A stretch of 64,000 nt of DNA from Nesterenkonia sphaerica (GTDB lineage: Bacteria; Actinomycetota; Actinomycetes; Actinomycetales; Micrococcaceae): contig NZ_VAWA01000008.1 in the NCBI RefSeq assembly GCF_005771565.1, forward strand, positions 62,001 to 126,000, read 5' to 3'. Shown one piece after another: positions 1 through 8,399 of this stretch. The position numbers and the translations under genes were made by a program. Below the pieces are notes generated by a model. The model was not told where the DNA came from. It saw only the letters and a list, made by a program, of their open reading frames with translations, and ran no database searches. The number at the start of each line of letters is the position of its first letter. Positions within the stretch are counted from its first letter, which is position 1.

Positions 1-1
1 A

Positions 2-1174
2 AGGAACTGGGTCCTGGAGAACCGCATCCTGACCACTCCCCTCGGCATCATGATCATCGGTGCGCGGAGCATCTACGCGCTGATGAAGCTGCTTCCGGTC
101 CAGCGCAAGGTGGTGCTGATCACCAGGGAACCGCGCCAGATCACCGTGGATTTCCGGCTGTTAGTGGCCTCGCTGCACCGCAAACACCCGGATCATCGAG
201 TGGTGGTCATCAACCACCGTAAGCTCTCCGCGGCCTACATCCCCAAGGCGTTCCGAGAGATGTACCACCTGGCCACCTGCGCGGGCTGCCTGGTGGATGG
301 CTATATCATCCCGGTGAGCATTCTCAATCACCGCAAGGGGCTGCGCATCGGCCAGATCTGGCACGCACTGGGCGCGATCAAGAAGTTCGGGCACCTGGCC
401 TCTGGAACGCGGGAGGGCCCCAACCCCCGGGTGGCGGCGACCATGCGGATGCATCAGAATTACACCTTCGTCTGTGCAGCCGGGCAGGTGCCGGCCACGA
501 TCTACACTGAGGCCTTCGGCGTCCCAGCACAACGGATCGAGCCGCTGGGGATGCCGCGAGTGGACTACCTGCTGGATGACACTTCGATCACCCAGCGCCG
601 GGAGCGGATCTTCCGCCGCTACCCCCAGCTGCGGGAGAGCGCGGCCAACGGCGCCCGCGTGGTGCTCTACACTCCCACGTTCCGGCGCGGGAAAAACGTG
701 CCTTATACGGAGATCGCCGCGGCGTTCTCCGAGCACGACGACGCCGCCCACTCCTTGGTGCTGCTGCCCCACCCGTTCGATAAATCACCGATTCCCAGTG
801 GGGGGCGAACCATCATCGGCACCGATACCGGGGTGCTGGACTGGCTGACGGTGGCCGATGCCGTCATCACCGACTATTCGGCCGTGACCTATGAAGCCAC
901 GCTGCGGGACATCCCCCTGGTGTTCTGGCCCTATGACATTGCCGACTACACCCAGGCGCGCGGCCTGGCGGTGGACTACCACACGGAAGTCCCGGGGCCG
1001 GTGGTCAGCTCCGCCGCTGAGGCTGTGCGGACCGCCCTGACCAGCGAGGAACCCGATTACCGCAGGTTCCGGTCTCAGCACCTGACCTTTGTCACCCAGG
1101 AGGACGGGTCACTGCCTGAGGTTCCGCCTGCTTGTGCCGACCGGATTGTGGACGCCCTGGAGCTGGGCAGGTGA
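2..1174 (+). CDS. CDP-glycerol glycerophosphotransferase (TagF/TagB family), 5'-truncated by window edge
   Basis: Transfers glycerol phosphate from CDP-glycerol to a lipid-linked acceptor at the inner face of the membrane, building or priming poly(glycerol phosphate) teichoic acid. The frame is open from base 2, before the first ATG at 50, so the true start lies outside the window. The visible part has the family landmarks: a WHALGAIKKFG block, LLPHPFD, and the D-x5-AD-x-VITDYSAVTYEA segment that holds the nucleotide-binding residues. About 390 residues are visible, close to the size of the catalytic domain. The nearby tagD genes (4433 and 12614) would supply CDP-glycerol. Family assignment is firm. 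Whether it acts as primase (TagB) or polymerase (TagF) cannot be decided. Confidence 0.88.
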   Translation, partial: RNWVLENRILTTPLGIMIIGARSIYALMKLLPVQRKVVLITREPRQITVDFRLLVASLHRKHPDHRVVVINHRKLSAAYIPKAFREMYHLATCAGCLVDGYIIPVSILNHRKGLRIGQIWHALGAIKKFGHLASGTREGPNPRVAATMRMHQNYTFVCAAGQVPATIYTEAFGVPAQRIEPLGMPRVDYLLDDTSITQRRERIFRRYPQLRESAANGARVVLYTPTFRRGKNVPYTEIAAAFSEHDDAAHSLVLLPHPFDKSPIPSGGRTIIGTDTGVLDWLTVADAVITDYSAVTYEATLRDIPLVFWPYDIADYTQARGLAVDYHTEVPGPVVSSAAEAVRTALTSEEPDYRRFRSQHLTFVTQEDGSLPEVPPACADRIVDALELGR

Positions 1175-1248
1175 AGCAAACCGAGTAGCGGACCCGACCC
1201 TCACCCAGCCTCAAATGGCAGGCAGACCTTGGAGGGTCTAGACCGGTG

Positions 1249-1377
1249 ATGTGCGGAAAGTGGATGTCCGGACACACCGAGTCGCAGATCCTGTTCGCCT
1301 TCGACACCGAGCGGCAGGATTACCTCATCAAACACCCTGTGAACCCGAAGGGTCGCGCAGGTATCTCGAGGCCGTAG
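1249..1377 (+). pseudogene. short 42-aa open frame, possible gene remnant
   Basis: Begins MCGKWMSGHTESQILFAFDT and stops at TAG 1375-1377. Codons strongly prefer G/C in third position, unlike random intergenic sequence, and a GGAGG lies about 12 bases upstream. I do not recognise the product. It may be the N-terminal stub of a lost gene or a small protein. Confidence 0.3.
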
Positions 1378-1461
1378 GCGGAGGGCTGGCCATCGAGTAC
1401 GTGATGGGAACGTATCCAGGTCGCCTGAGTGACGTGCTCCGGCTGGGCGGCCTGTCTCTCA

Positions 1462-1493
1462 CTGAGGGTCTCGCGTCCGCCGCGGTCCAGCTG
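1462..1493. repeat. 32-bp direct repeat, copy 1 (intergenic)
   Basis: Identical over 32 bases to 1802-1833, which lies inside the 3' part of the variant-LRR gene, where it encodes a QLDRGGRETLSV segment on the minus strand. Flanks diverge on both sides. An exact match this long 340 bases away is not chance; it marks a short duplication or the remnant of a paralogous gene end. Confidence 0.85.
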
Positions 1494-1677
1494 CTACCAC
1501 GCCCGCGAATGTCAATTCCGTGCGTTCTCAGCCGCCCAGCGTTTCCTGAGAGCGTCGAATCTGACAACTGTCGCTGTTGGTTCACGCTATGGGCCATGTG
1601 GGCACGTTGCACCCATCCTCCGCAGCTGCGGCGGCGGTGATGAAGGATGGGCTGGTGGTCATCTCATGGGAAGGACG

Positions 1678-3156
1678 TCAGTACGCGTAGTTGCCGGTGT
1701 TGGACATTTCAAAGCCGAAGGGGTCGATGCTGTTGTAGCAGGTGACCCGGTCGCTGAGCTCGGTGCACACCAGGAACCCATCGGTGGCGCTGCTGTCTAC
1801 GCTGAGGGTCTCGCGTCCGCCGCGGTCCAGCTGGGCGTCACAGTCGACGTCCACCCCCTGGACGGTCATGGTGTAGGTGGTGCCTTCATCGCACAGCGCG
1901 GGGCTCGTCTGGTAGACGGTGCAGGTGACGCCGTCGTCGAACTCACACTCCACATTGCCGTCCTGGGCAGAGAATCCGCTCATCTGTTCGGCGCCGCGGA
2001 GGCCGACCTCGCGGTCCGCCCAGTCGGTGCCCACGGTGTTGAGAATTCGAAGGGAGCCCTCCTCCGGCGCCTGGGCGCCACTGCGTGCGGATTCGAATAC
2101 CGAGGCGGCGTGGGTGGTGGAGCATGCTGATTGGAGGGATTCGAAGGTGGACTCCAGCATCTCTGGGTCGTCATCCTCCCAGTTCTCGTCTGCCACAGCG
2201 AGGAACTCGGCGAGCACCGAGGCGTCGGCGTCCGCCTCACAGGAGGACTCCTGAGGCAGGTCAGCTACTGCGGTGCGGGCTTCGGCGATGACTTCCTGCT
2301 CCGCCTCAGCGGCCTCGTCCTCCTCGGAGGCCGCTTCTTCCTCTGCAGCCTCGTCGGCCTCGTCTTCAGTGGTGGCGTCGTCGTCGGCGGCGTCGTCGTC
2401 CTCACCGGCAGGTGTGGCTGTGGTCGGCGGTTCGGCAATCAGGCCCTCATCCTCGCCGCCGCCGAAAAGCAGCACCAACACTCCGACAATCGCACCGAGG
2501 CCCAGCAGCGCCAGTGCCACCACGGCCACGGGACTGAGAGCAGCGCGGGATGTCGGAGGGCGGGTGGCGGGGGATGCGGCAGTGGTGTGCCGGGACGGGC
2601 GCCCTGCGGCAGATGCGACGGCGGGTTGGTAGTCATCCGGCCACTCGGACTCGGCGTCCGACGCGGGCTCAGGTTGTTGCGGAGACTGCGGCACCGGCGC
2701 GGGTGCTGGCTCCAGCTCTGATTCTGGCGCGTACTCAGTTTCTGGTTGTGGCTCCGGGGCTGACTCCTGCTTGGCGGCGGGGGCTGGCTGCTGCTCGGGC
2801 TCGGGGTCGGGGTCGGCGGCGGCAACGGCCTGCTGGGCAGCCAGGGTGTACCCGGTGGTGTCCCACAATCCCTCCATCGGGCTTGACGGCCCGAGGTCAA
2901 CCTCCGGGGTGTCAGCTGAGTCCACCTGCGGCCCCGGGGGACCGGTGACTCCCCCGGCGGCCTCGCGCTGGGCGATGGCGGCGTCGATGTCCGGATGCCC
3001 GAGGGCAGCCAAGGCGTCAACGAGCTCCTGATACGTCCCGGGATTCGCCGCCACGGTGGGACGCAGCTGGGGGTGGTTCTCAGCGATCCAGTGCAGGACG
3101 TCCCAGTCGGTGTGCGGGTTGGAGGCCAGTGCCTCGAGGTCGTGGTTCTCCGTCAT
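1678..3156 (-). CDS. variant leucine-rich-repeat (LRV) membrane protein with extracytoplasmic domain
   Basis: 492 aa from ATG 3156. Residues ~5-65 (LEALASNPHTDWDVLHWIAE and the RPTVAANPGTYQELV stretch) match the actinobacterial LRV domain. A long Pro/Glu/Ala-rich linker follows, then a basic segment and one membrane helix (~VAVVALALLGLGAIVGVLVL, near 280-300). Next comes a very acidic Glu/Asp/Ala stretch and a C-terminal domain with several cysteines that could form disulphides outside the cell. The topology reads as cytoplasmic LRV, one helix, external domain. It lies 40 bases downstream of the LCP gene on the same strand, so co-transcription is likely. A TATGCT box 9 bases before the ATG could be a local promoter. 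Open reading extends upstream to 3447, but that part is low-quality and overlaps the LCP gene. Function unknown. Confidence 0.75.
   Translation of the reverse strand: MTENHDLEALASNPHTDWDVLHWIAENHPQLRPTVAANPGTYQELVDALAALGHPDIDAAIAQREAAGGVTGPPGPQVDSADTPEVDLGPSSPMEGLWDTTGYTLAAQQAVAAADPDPEPEQQPAPAAKQESAPEPQPETEYAPESELEPAPAPVPQSPQQPEPASDAESEWPDDYQPAVASAAGRPSRHTTAASPATRPPTSRAALSPVAVVALALLGLGAIVGVLVLLFGGGEDEGLIAEPPTTATPAGEDDDAADDDATTEDEADEAAEEEAASEEDEAAEAEQEVIAEARTAVADLPQESSCEADADASVLAEFLAVADENWEDDDPEMLESTFESLQSACSTTHAASVFESARSGAQAPEEGSLRILNTVGTDWADREVGLRGAEQMSGFSAQDGNVECEFDDGVTCTVYQTSPALCDEGTTYTMTVQGVDVDCDAQLDRGGRETLSVDSSATDGFLVCTELSDRVTCYNSIDPFGFEMSNTGNYAY
1802..1833. repeat. 32-bp direct repeat, copy 2 (inside CDS)
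   Basis: Second exact copy of the 1462-1493 sequence, here translated as part of the extracytoplasmic cysteine-containing domain of the 1678-3156 gene. Confidence 0.85.
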
Positions 3157-3196
3157 TGTCAACCCAGCATAGATTGAGCCCCAGCTCAGCGCACCT

Positions 3197-4321
3197 TCAG
3201 TTCTCTGCGGCGAATTCGCGGAACTCCCCGGCGCGCATCGCTTCGCCTGCCTCGGCGAAGGCGTCGAAGTCGGCGACGACCACGGATTCGGAGCCCACGG
3301 TGCCCAGCCCGTGGTTCGGGAGAGTGAACATGTCAATGTCACTCCCGCGAACATCGCGCAGCGACCAGGCGATGTCTGTGGCGTAGCCAGCATCGGCCAG
3401 GTCGGAGTCCACGGCCATGTGCGGGGCCAGGTCCGAGACCATCCCATGGATGCGAGCTGGGTTGGTCAGCGTGGAGGCGGTCAGCACCTCATCGAGCACG
3501 CCGTTGACGAATGCCTGCTGGTTCGCCACCCGGGTGTAGTCGCCGTCGCTGAAGGACTTGCGCTCCCGCACGAAGCTCATCGCCATAGCGGAGTCCATGT
3601 GCTGGGGCCCGGCGGCGAACTCGTATCCGTCGCGGGAGGTGAAGGAGGTGGGGACATCCACGGTGACACCGTCCATCTCCGCCACCAAGTTCTGGAACCC
3701 GATCATGTCCACCGTAGCCACGTGGTCCACCGGCACCCCCACAAGGTCCTCTACCGTCTTCACCGCCACAGAGGACCCCTCACCCAAGGAGAGGGAGGCG
3801 TTGATCTTGGCTTCCTCGTGCCCAGGAATGGGGACCCAAGTGTCGCGCATGATCGACATCAGTTGGATGGAGTCCCGCTCATGCGGAATGTGCAACCACA
3901 TAATGGTGTCAGCGCGGCTGGCATTGGGCAGCCACGCCACGTCCTCCTCGGCACCGGATCCCCCACCGGAGTCCGAGCCAATGAGCAGAATGTTCAGCTG
4001 CTCATCTTCGACCTCTTCACCGTTTTCTTCGCGGGTGGGCCGTTCCGGGCGGTCACTCTCCTCGGGGAACGTGTCTTCTTGGTCAATGACGTTCACCGAG
4101 CTTTCATAGGCACCGCGCAGCGAATTCAGATACACGGCGGCCGCAGCGGCGGCACCCAGCAGAAGCACCAACGCGCCGCTGATGACCGCAATGGTGATCT
4201 TTCTGCCGCGGGAACGGGGCTGGTCTGGTTCGGTATCGCCGGCTCGGCTGAAGAGGTCCTCCGTCACGGGGTATAGGGTACGTGATGGTGCAGCGACATC
4301 CTCTACCCGCGATTGAAACAT
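3197..4321 (-). CDS. LytR-CpsA-Psr (LCP) family glycopolymer ligase
   Basis: 374 aa from ATG 4321, preceded by GAAAAGAGC as ribosome site; upstream codons back to 4483 run into the divergent tagD promoter region and are rejected. One membrane helix (~46-68, AVISGALVLLLGAAAAAAVY) anchors an outside LCP domain. Landmarks are LNILLIGSDS, the RADTIMWLHI segment with the conserved Arg-Ala-Asp, SIMRDTWVPIPGH, the KINAS block and the FVRERKSFSDGDYTRVANQQ signature. LCP proteins move undecaprenyl-linked teichoic acids, teichuronic acids or arabinogalactan onto peptidoglycan. The setting between teichoic acid genes and next to a large surface-glycan locus fits. Which polymer it ligates is unknown. Confidence 0.9.
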   Translation of the reverse strand: MFQSRVEDVAAPSRTLYPVTEDLFSRAGDTEPDQPRSRGRKITIAVISGALVLLLGAAAAAAVYLNSLRGAYESSVNVIDQEDTFPEESDRPERPTREENGEEVEDEQLNILLIGSDSGGGSGAEEDVAWLPNASRADTIMWLHIPHERDSIQLMSIMRDTWVPIPGHEEAKINASLSLGEGSSVAVKTVEDLVGVPVDHVATVDMIGFQNLVAEMDGVTVDVPTSFTSRDGYEFAAGPQHMDSAMAMSFVRERKSFSDGDYTRVANQQAFVNGVLDEVLTASTLTNPARIHGMVSDLAPHMAVDSDLADAGYATDIAWSLRDVRGSDIDMFTLPNHGLGTVGSESVVVADFDAFAEAGEAMRAGEFREFAAEN

Positions 4322-4432
4322 GCTCTTTTCGATCTGGGTGCTGACATGCGCCAATAGTTTCGGAGCAAAAACTAAGGCGGCCGCCCAGGAATGCCGCCTA
4401 GACGTGGTGAAGACATGCTGGAAGGGGGACCA

Positions 4433-4912
4433 ATGCGGCGCGTTCTGACGTATGGCACTTTTGATCTGCTGCATTGGGGGCATATTCGCTTACTGATGCG
4501 CGCCAAAGCGCTGGGCGACTATCTGATTGTGGGCGCCAGCACGGATGAGTTCGCCGTGGAGCAGAAACGGGCGCGCCGGCCCTATCACCGATTCGGCACC
4601 CGCTGCGACATGCTCGAAGCGGTCCGATATGTGGATCTGGTGATCGAAGAGTCCAGCTGGGAGCAGAAGGTCAGGGACGTTCAGCGCTACCACGTGGACA
4701 CCGTGGTGATGGGAGCTAACTGGCAGGGCTCCCCCCGGTTCGAACACCTGCGCGAGCACTGCGAGCTGGTGTACCTGCCCCGCACCCCCGGGATCTCCAC
4801 CAGCAAGATCCGCCGCGATATGCTCGCCGACGCCGCGGCCGCACCAGGACGCTTCTCCGGTCTTCCCGGGGTTATGGCTGCCCAGTTCGACATCTTGGAA
4901 CGCTCAGCCTAA
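4433..4912 (+). CDS. tagD: glycerol-3-phosphate cytidylyltransferase, copy 1
   Basis: 159 aa. Makes CDP-glycerol from CTP and sn-glycerol 3-phosphate for teichoic acid assembly. The start is set by the strong GAAGGGGGAC ribosome site 2-12 bases before ATG 4433; upstream in-frame ATGs lack one. The nucleotidyltransferase HxGH motif lies in YGTFDLLHWGH and the second signature in RTPGISTSKIRRD. Compared with the second copy at 12614, the middle region after STDEF is more diverged from the familiar TagD pattern and the tail is different. It is transcribed divergently from the LCP gene, with a ~110-base shared control region containing a 7-base inverted repeat (AGGCGGC...GCCGCCT, 4375-4400). Confidence 0.9.
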   Translation: MRRVLTYGTFDLLHWGHIRLLMRAKALGDYLIVGASTDEFAVEQKRARRPYHRFGTRCDMLEAVRYVDLVIEESSWEQKVRDVQRYHVDTVVMGANWQGSPRFEHLREHCELVYLPRTPGISTSKIRRDMLADAAAAPGRFSGLPGVMAAQFDILERSA

Positions 4913-4945
4913 GCACACACGTAGCCGCTCGCTAGCCACAATGCA

Positions 4946-4951
4946 TAGGGT
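4946..4951 (+). promoter_or_regulatory. -10 box TAGGGT, leaderless promoter
   Basis: TAGGGT ends 7 bases before ATG 4959, placing the transcription start at or next to the start codon. No ribosome site precedes the ATG. Same layout as at 24373, 22068, 41863, 55543, 59438 and 61564. Confidence 0.55.
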
Positions 4952-4958
4952 AGTGAGC

Positions 4959-5639
4959 ATGAACACTGCCGCACCTACCACCGTCAACCTGCAGCCGGAA
5001 TCGTTTGCCGGCACACTGAGACGCCAAACGGCGGAGAACTGGGATGCTGCGGTGAACCATCGCTTCGTCGAGGAGCTCTTCGCAGGCACGGTGGACGATG
5101 ACGTGCTGGCCCGGTACCTCATCCAGGACTACCAGTTCTTTGACGCCTTCCTCGCTATGCTGGGGGCCGCGGTGGCCACCTCAGACTCTGCACAGGCCCG
5201 CCTGCGCTTTTCCCAGCAGTTGGGGATGCTGGCCGCCGATGAAGACGGTTACTTCACCCAGACCTTCCGGACCCTGGAAGTGCCAGCGGCTCAGACGGTC
5301 TCCCCGGAGCTGACTCGCCCCACCTTCGAATTTGTCGAGCACATGCGGCAGGTGACCAACTCCCGCAATTACGCCGACATATTGGTGGTCCTCGTCATCG
5401 CCGAGTGGCTTTACCTGGACTGGGGAGAACGGGATCTGCCGCTGCCGGCGGAACCGAAGCACCGTGGGTGGATCGAGCTGCACCGCGGTGCAGCCTTCCG
5501 GGAATGGACCCAGTTCCTCATCGATGAGCTGGACCGGGTGGCCCCAGCACTCGAGTCACAGGATGGTCGCGCTCTGGCGGCTCGCTGGCACGACGTCGTG
5601 CGGATCGAGCGCGACTTCTTTGACGCGGCCTATCAGTAG
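4959..5639 (+). CDS. tenA: TenA/THI-4 family protein (thiaminase II-like)
   Basis: 226 aa, all-helical TenA/THI-4/PqqC fold. TenA enzymes hydrolyse aminopyrimidine products of thiamine breakdown for salvage. Visible landmarks are FVEELFAGTVDDDVLARYLI, the QDYQFFDAF segment and YADILVVLVIAEWLYLDWG, with the acidic/aromatic pattern of the active-site pocket. The usual TenA catalytic cysteine motif is not evident, so it may belong to the cysteine-less (TenA_E-like) branch; this is an inference from reading. The start chosen is the second ATG, 7 bases after a TAGGGT box. No other thiamine gene is nearby. Confidence 0.8.
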   Translation: MNTAAPTTVNLQPESFAGTLRRQTAENWDAAVNHRFVEELFAGTVDDDVLARYLIQDYQFFDAFLAMLGAAVATSDSAQARLRFSQQLGMLAADEDGYFTQTFRTLEVPAAQTVSPELTRPTFEFVEHMRQVTNSRNYADILVVLVIAEWLYLDWGERDLPLPAEPKHRGWIELHRGAAFREWTQFLIDELDRVAPALESQDGRALAARWHDVVRIERDFFDAAYQ

Positions 5640-5675
5640 ACCAGACCCAGTCCACCCCCCCTCAGAAAACGGCCC

Positions 5676-5993
5676 ATGACACCACAAGTCCTAGGGAGTC
5701 TGGTCGATGAGCAGACTCGGTGTATCCACTACCGCACAACGCTCGACGTCGTCGCTATCAAGTTTCACTGTTGCCTCGAGTACTACCCGTGCCACCAGTG
5801 CCACCAGGAGCACGCAGACCACGACGCCGCCACCTGGCCGGTGGAGGAGCAAGGGGCCCCGGCGATCCTCTGCGGGGTCTGCCGTGAGGAGCTGACGATT
5901 CGGACATACTTGGACGTCACCAGTTGCCCGAACTGCCGCACTCCGTTCAACCCGGGGTGCAGGCTTCATGTGCATCACTACTTCGAGGTCTGA
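5676..5993 (+). CDS. CHY-type zinc-finger protein
   Basis: 105 aa with the CHY zinc-finger pattern: CIHYRTTLDVVAIKFHCC, the CHQCHQEH cluster, a CGVCREEL pair, a CPNCRTPF pair and a terminal HVHHYF. The many Cys and His residues would bind two or three zinc ions. CHY proteins occur in fungi (Hot13-like), plants and many actinobacteria as stand-alone small proteins of poorly known role. It follows tenA by 36 bases on the same strand. No clear ribosome site precedes ATG 5676. Confidence 0.82.
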   Translation: MTPQVLGSLVDEQTRCIHYRTTLDVVAIKFHCCLEYYPCHQCHQEHADHDAATWPVEEQGAPAILCGVCREELTIRTYLDVTSCPNCRTPFNPGCRLHVHHYFEV

Positions 5994-6161
5994 TCCCCTT
6001 TCAGGTCCGTCCATCGTCCTGCCTCTGACCTGGGAGAATTTCATGACCTAACGGTCGGCCAAAATGTAGGGAGCATCCAGACTCCGTCATTAGCGTGACG
6101 CCCAACAGCACCAATCCAGTGAATAACCGGACCATCGCCACGCAATGGCAAAGGAGAGCCC

Positions 6162-6827
6162 ATGGACGACAAACTGAAGGTAGCTGGCCTACTGGCTGGC
6201 GGATACCTCTTAGGACGTTCCAGAAAACTGAAACTGGCCATGACCGTGGCCGCCACAGTCGGCGGCTCTGCGATCTTCCGCAATCGGGAGCAGATCCAAG
6301 AGGCACTGAGCGCTTTCGGTGCCTCCACCCCGGAACTCGGAAAGCTTTCTGACTCCGCCCAGGGCATGGTGACCACGGGGGTGGAACGTCTCAGCTCCTC
6401 GCTCCAGGAACGTACTGACAAACTCAACGAATCACTCCAGGAGACCGCTGGCGCCGGTGCGGAGGACTCGGAGTCCGACGCTGCTGAAGAGCCCGCTGAA
6501 GAGGAGGCTCCCGCCGAGGAAGAGGAGCCGGAAGAGAAGGCCGAGGAAGAAGCTCCCGCGGAAGAAGAGGCTGAGGAGACGACGGAGGAGAAGCCCAAGA
6601 GCACGCGGCGCCGCGCGCCTGCGAAGTCCTCCACCTCCAAGTCCGGAGGATCGAAGTCCAGCAGCGCAAAATCCAGCGGTACTCGCTCAAGCAGCAGCCG
6701 CTCCAGCAGCGCGAAGTCTTCCGGGGGTAGCTCCAAGTCCTCCGGCACTCGGAAAACCTCTGCCAAGAGCAACACCGGCGGTGGCCGCAAGTCATCCTCC
6801 ACTAAGAGTCAGGGGGCGAAGAAATGA
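6162..6827 (+). CDS. GvpY-like gas vesicle cluster protein
   Basis: 221 aa with an AGGAG ribosome site before ATG 6162. First gene of the gas vesicle operon. The N-terminus carries a short hydrophobic stretch (LKVAGLLAGGYLLGRSRKLK and on to ~40), then a helical segment (~45-95) and an extremely Glu/Ala-rich acidic block (~100-145). The tail (~150-221) is rich in Ser, Lys and Gly, a charge reversal within one protein. The position ahead of a SRPBCC protein and gvpA matches the gvpY-gvpZ pair of Streptomyces clusters. The low-complexity tail makes similarity searches misleading. No enzymatic motif is visible; a structural or accessory role in vesicle assembly is inferred from context only. Confidence 0.6.
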   Translation: MDDKLKVAGLLAGGYLLGRSRKLKLAMTVAATVGGSAIFRNREQIQEALSAFGASTPELGKLSDSAQGMVTTGVERLSSSLQERTDKLNESLQETAGAGAEDSESDAAEEPAEEEAPAEEEEPEEKAEEEAPAEEEAEETTEEKPKSTRRRAPAKSSTSKSGGSKSSSAKSSGTRSSSSRSSSAKSSGGSSKSSGTRKTSAKSNTGGGRKSSSTKSQGAKK

Positions 6828-7924
6828 GCGACCAAGACGCGTGGAGCGGACTCAAGAGCCAGTTGGGTGACTACGCCACTGCTATGGGGCGGAAAGCTCT
6901 CAGCTCGGCCGGGGACAAAGTGGACAACCTGACCGACCAGCTCAGTGGTTCCGGAGGTTCCCTCGGCGAAGGCGTCAAGAAAGGCGCAGAGAAGATGTCC
7001 GAGGGGAAGTCTCCGGTCAGCGCCGCAGCTTCCGGGCTGGCCACCAGCGCAGCCGACTCGGTGAAGAGCGCTTTCGGTGGCGGATCCGGGGGCTCCGGTG
7101 GCGCGAAGAAGAAGTTCATGAACATCGTGGAGTGGACGGACGTGGGTGTCCCCCTCACGGTGGCGTACAACGCCTTCACCCAGTATGAAGACTGGCCTGA
7201 CTTCATGAAAAAAGTCGAACACGTGGAGTGGAGCGACGACGCCAAGCTCAAGATCAAGGGCCAGGTATTTCTGTCCCACAGGACGTGGGAAGCCACCATC
7301 AAGGAGCAGGTTCCGGATTCGCATATCGTGTGGGAGTCCAACGGCGAAAAGGGCAGCATCAGCGGCAGCGTCTCCTTCCACGAGGTGACCCCCACCTTGA
7401 CCCGCATGCTCACCATCGGCGAGTACCACCCTCAGGGATTCGTTGAGAAGACAGGCAACCTGTGGCGCGCAGTGGGCCGCCGGTTCCGTCTTGAGCTGAA
7501 GTTCTTTGTCCACCACGTGATGACGGACGTCATGCGCGATCCCGACTCCGTGGAAGGGTGGCGAGGAGAGATCCGCGACGGCGAAGTCGTCACCACCCAT
7601 GAAGAAGCCCTGGAACAGGAACAGGAAGAGCAGGACGGCCAGGAGGACCAAGAGCCGCAGGAGGACATCCAGGACGAACCGGCCGAGGACGAAGGCGAGC
7701 CTGAGGGCGAGTACGAAGAAGAGCCCCCTGCGGAGGACGAGGCGGTCGAGGAGGAAGCTCCAGCAGAGGAAGAGGAGCCCGTCGAAGAGGGCGACCCTGT
7801 TGAGGAGGAGCCTGCCGACGAGGCCGAGCCGGTGGAGGAAGAAGACGCCGAGCCAGAGGAGGCCGAGCCAGAAGAAGATGTTGAATATGAGGACGAACCG
7901 GTAGAAACTGAGGAAGAGGAATAA
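6824..7924 (+). CDS. GvpZ-like SRPBCC (START-fold) gas vesicle accessory protein
   Basis: 366 aa, starting inside the previous stop (ATGA). Residues ~1-100 are a flexible helical and Gly/Ser-rich region. Residues ~103-235 form a polyketide-cyclase/SRPBCC-type domain (MNIVEWTDVGVPLTVAYNAF, WPDFMKKVEHVEW, RTWEATIKEQVPDSHIVWES, then the SFHEVTPTLTRM strand). Residues ~265-366 are an almost unbroken acidic tail of Glu, Asp, Ala and Pro. SRPBCC proteins with this location are the GvpZ type of actinobacterial gvp clusters. The fold binds hydrophobic ligands, but no ligand is known. The acidic tail is longer than I would expect and mirrors the acidic blocks of the neighbouring gvpY-like and gvpA products. 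Confidence 0.7.
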   Translation: MSDQDAWSGLKSQLGDYATAMGRKALSSAGDKVDNLTDQLSGSGGSLGEGVKKGAEKMSEGKSPVSAAASGLATSAADSVKSAFGGGSGGSGGAKKKFMNIVEWTDVGVPLTVAYNAFTQYEDWPDFMKKVEHVEWSDDAKLKIKGQVFLSHRTWEATIKEQVPDSHIVWESNGEKGSISGSVSFHEVTPTLTRMLTIGEYHPQGFVEKTGNLWRAVGRRFRLELKFFVHHVMTDVMRDPDSVEGWRGEIRDGEVVTTHEEALEQEQEEQDGQEDQEPQEDIQDEPAEDEGEPEGEYEEEPPAEDEAVEEEAPAEEEEPVEEGDPVEEEPADEAEPVEEEDAEPEEAEPEEDVEYEDEPVETEEEE

Positions 7925-7985
7925 CCCAACCCCTACGAGGCCGGTCGGCGCATCCGCGTTGCCCCTCAGAGAGTAGGTAACGGCA

Positions 7986-8399
7986 ATGAGCACAGCAATG
8001 CAGCGGTCCCGCGGAAGCTATGTGGACCGTCCCTCACCCAGCTCCCTCGCTGATGTCGTCGAGATTATTCTCGACAAGGGACTGGTCATCGACGCGTATA
8101 TTCGTGTCTCTCTGGTGGGCATCGAGGTCCTCACCATCGATGCCAGAATCGTGATCGCCAGCGTGGACACATATCTGCGCTTCGCGGAGGCCACCAATCG
8201 TCTGGATCTCGCAGCTCAGGGCGGACGGGATCTTCCGGACCTGATGAGCGGCATGGCCGAAGGCGGCAGCGAGGGCAAGACCAAGGGTGCGGTCGAAGGG
8301 GTCAAGGAAGCCCTCACCCCCGGCGACGATGATGACGACGACGGCGACGAGGACGAGGCTCCGAAGCGTCGCCGCCGCCAAAGCAGCAAGTCCGAATGA
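7986..8399 (+). CDS. gvpA: gas vesicle shell protein GvpA
   Basis: 137 aa. GvpA polymerises into the ribbed wall of the gas vesicle. The core (~20-75) reads [20 protein letters not shown] followed by [20 protein letters not shown] and [10 protein letters not shown], the classical GvpA helix-strand-strand-helix pattern. A C-terminal extension (~80-137) is acidic and then basic ([18 protein letters not shown]), longer than the ~70-residue minimal GvpA. It is the only gene here with the full GvpA signature; the J and S-like relatives lie downstream. It sits 61 bases after the gvpZ-like stop. Confidence 0.93.
   Translation: MSTAMQRSRGSYVDRPSPSSLADVVEIILDKGLVIDAYIRVSLVGIEVLTIDARIVIASVDTYLRFAEATNRLDLAAQGGRDLPDLMSGMAEGGSEGKTKGAVEGVKEALTPGDDDDDDGDEDEAPKRRRRQSSKSE

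Larger units (their letters stand above)
1175..1677. other. 503-base gap with decayed coding sequence
   Basis: This gap between two convergent genes contains no full-length gene. It holds a 42-codon open frame with good third-position GC (1249-1377) and one copy of a 32-base direct repeat whose other copy lies inside the next gene. It looks like debris of a former coding region. I see no convincing strong terminator; a short AGACC/GGGTCT pairing near 1226-1240 is too weak to call. Confidence 0.5.

Noticed and set aside
1251-1640. 129-codon plus-strand frame in the first gap
   Set aside because: Arg/Pro-rich shadow composition with no family pattern. The shorter frame from 1249 in another register has better codon character.
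3157-3447. N-terminal extension of the LRV protein
   Set aside because: Trp/Pro/Ser-rich translation typical of antisense GC-rich frames, overlapping the LCP gene on the same strand.
7432-7929. Ser/Gly-rich minus-strand frame opposite the gvpZ-like tail
   Set aside because: It is the mirror of the Glu-rich acidic repeats; low-complexity antisense frames arise automatically there.
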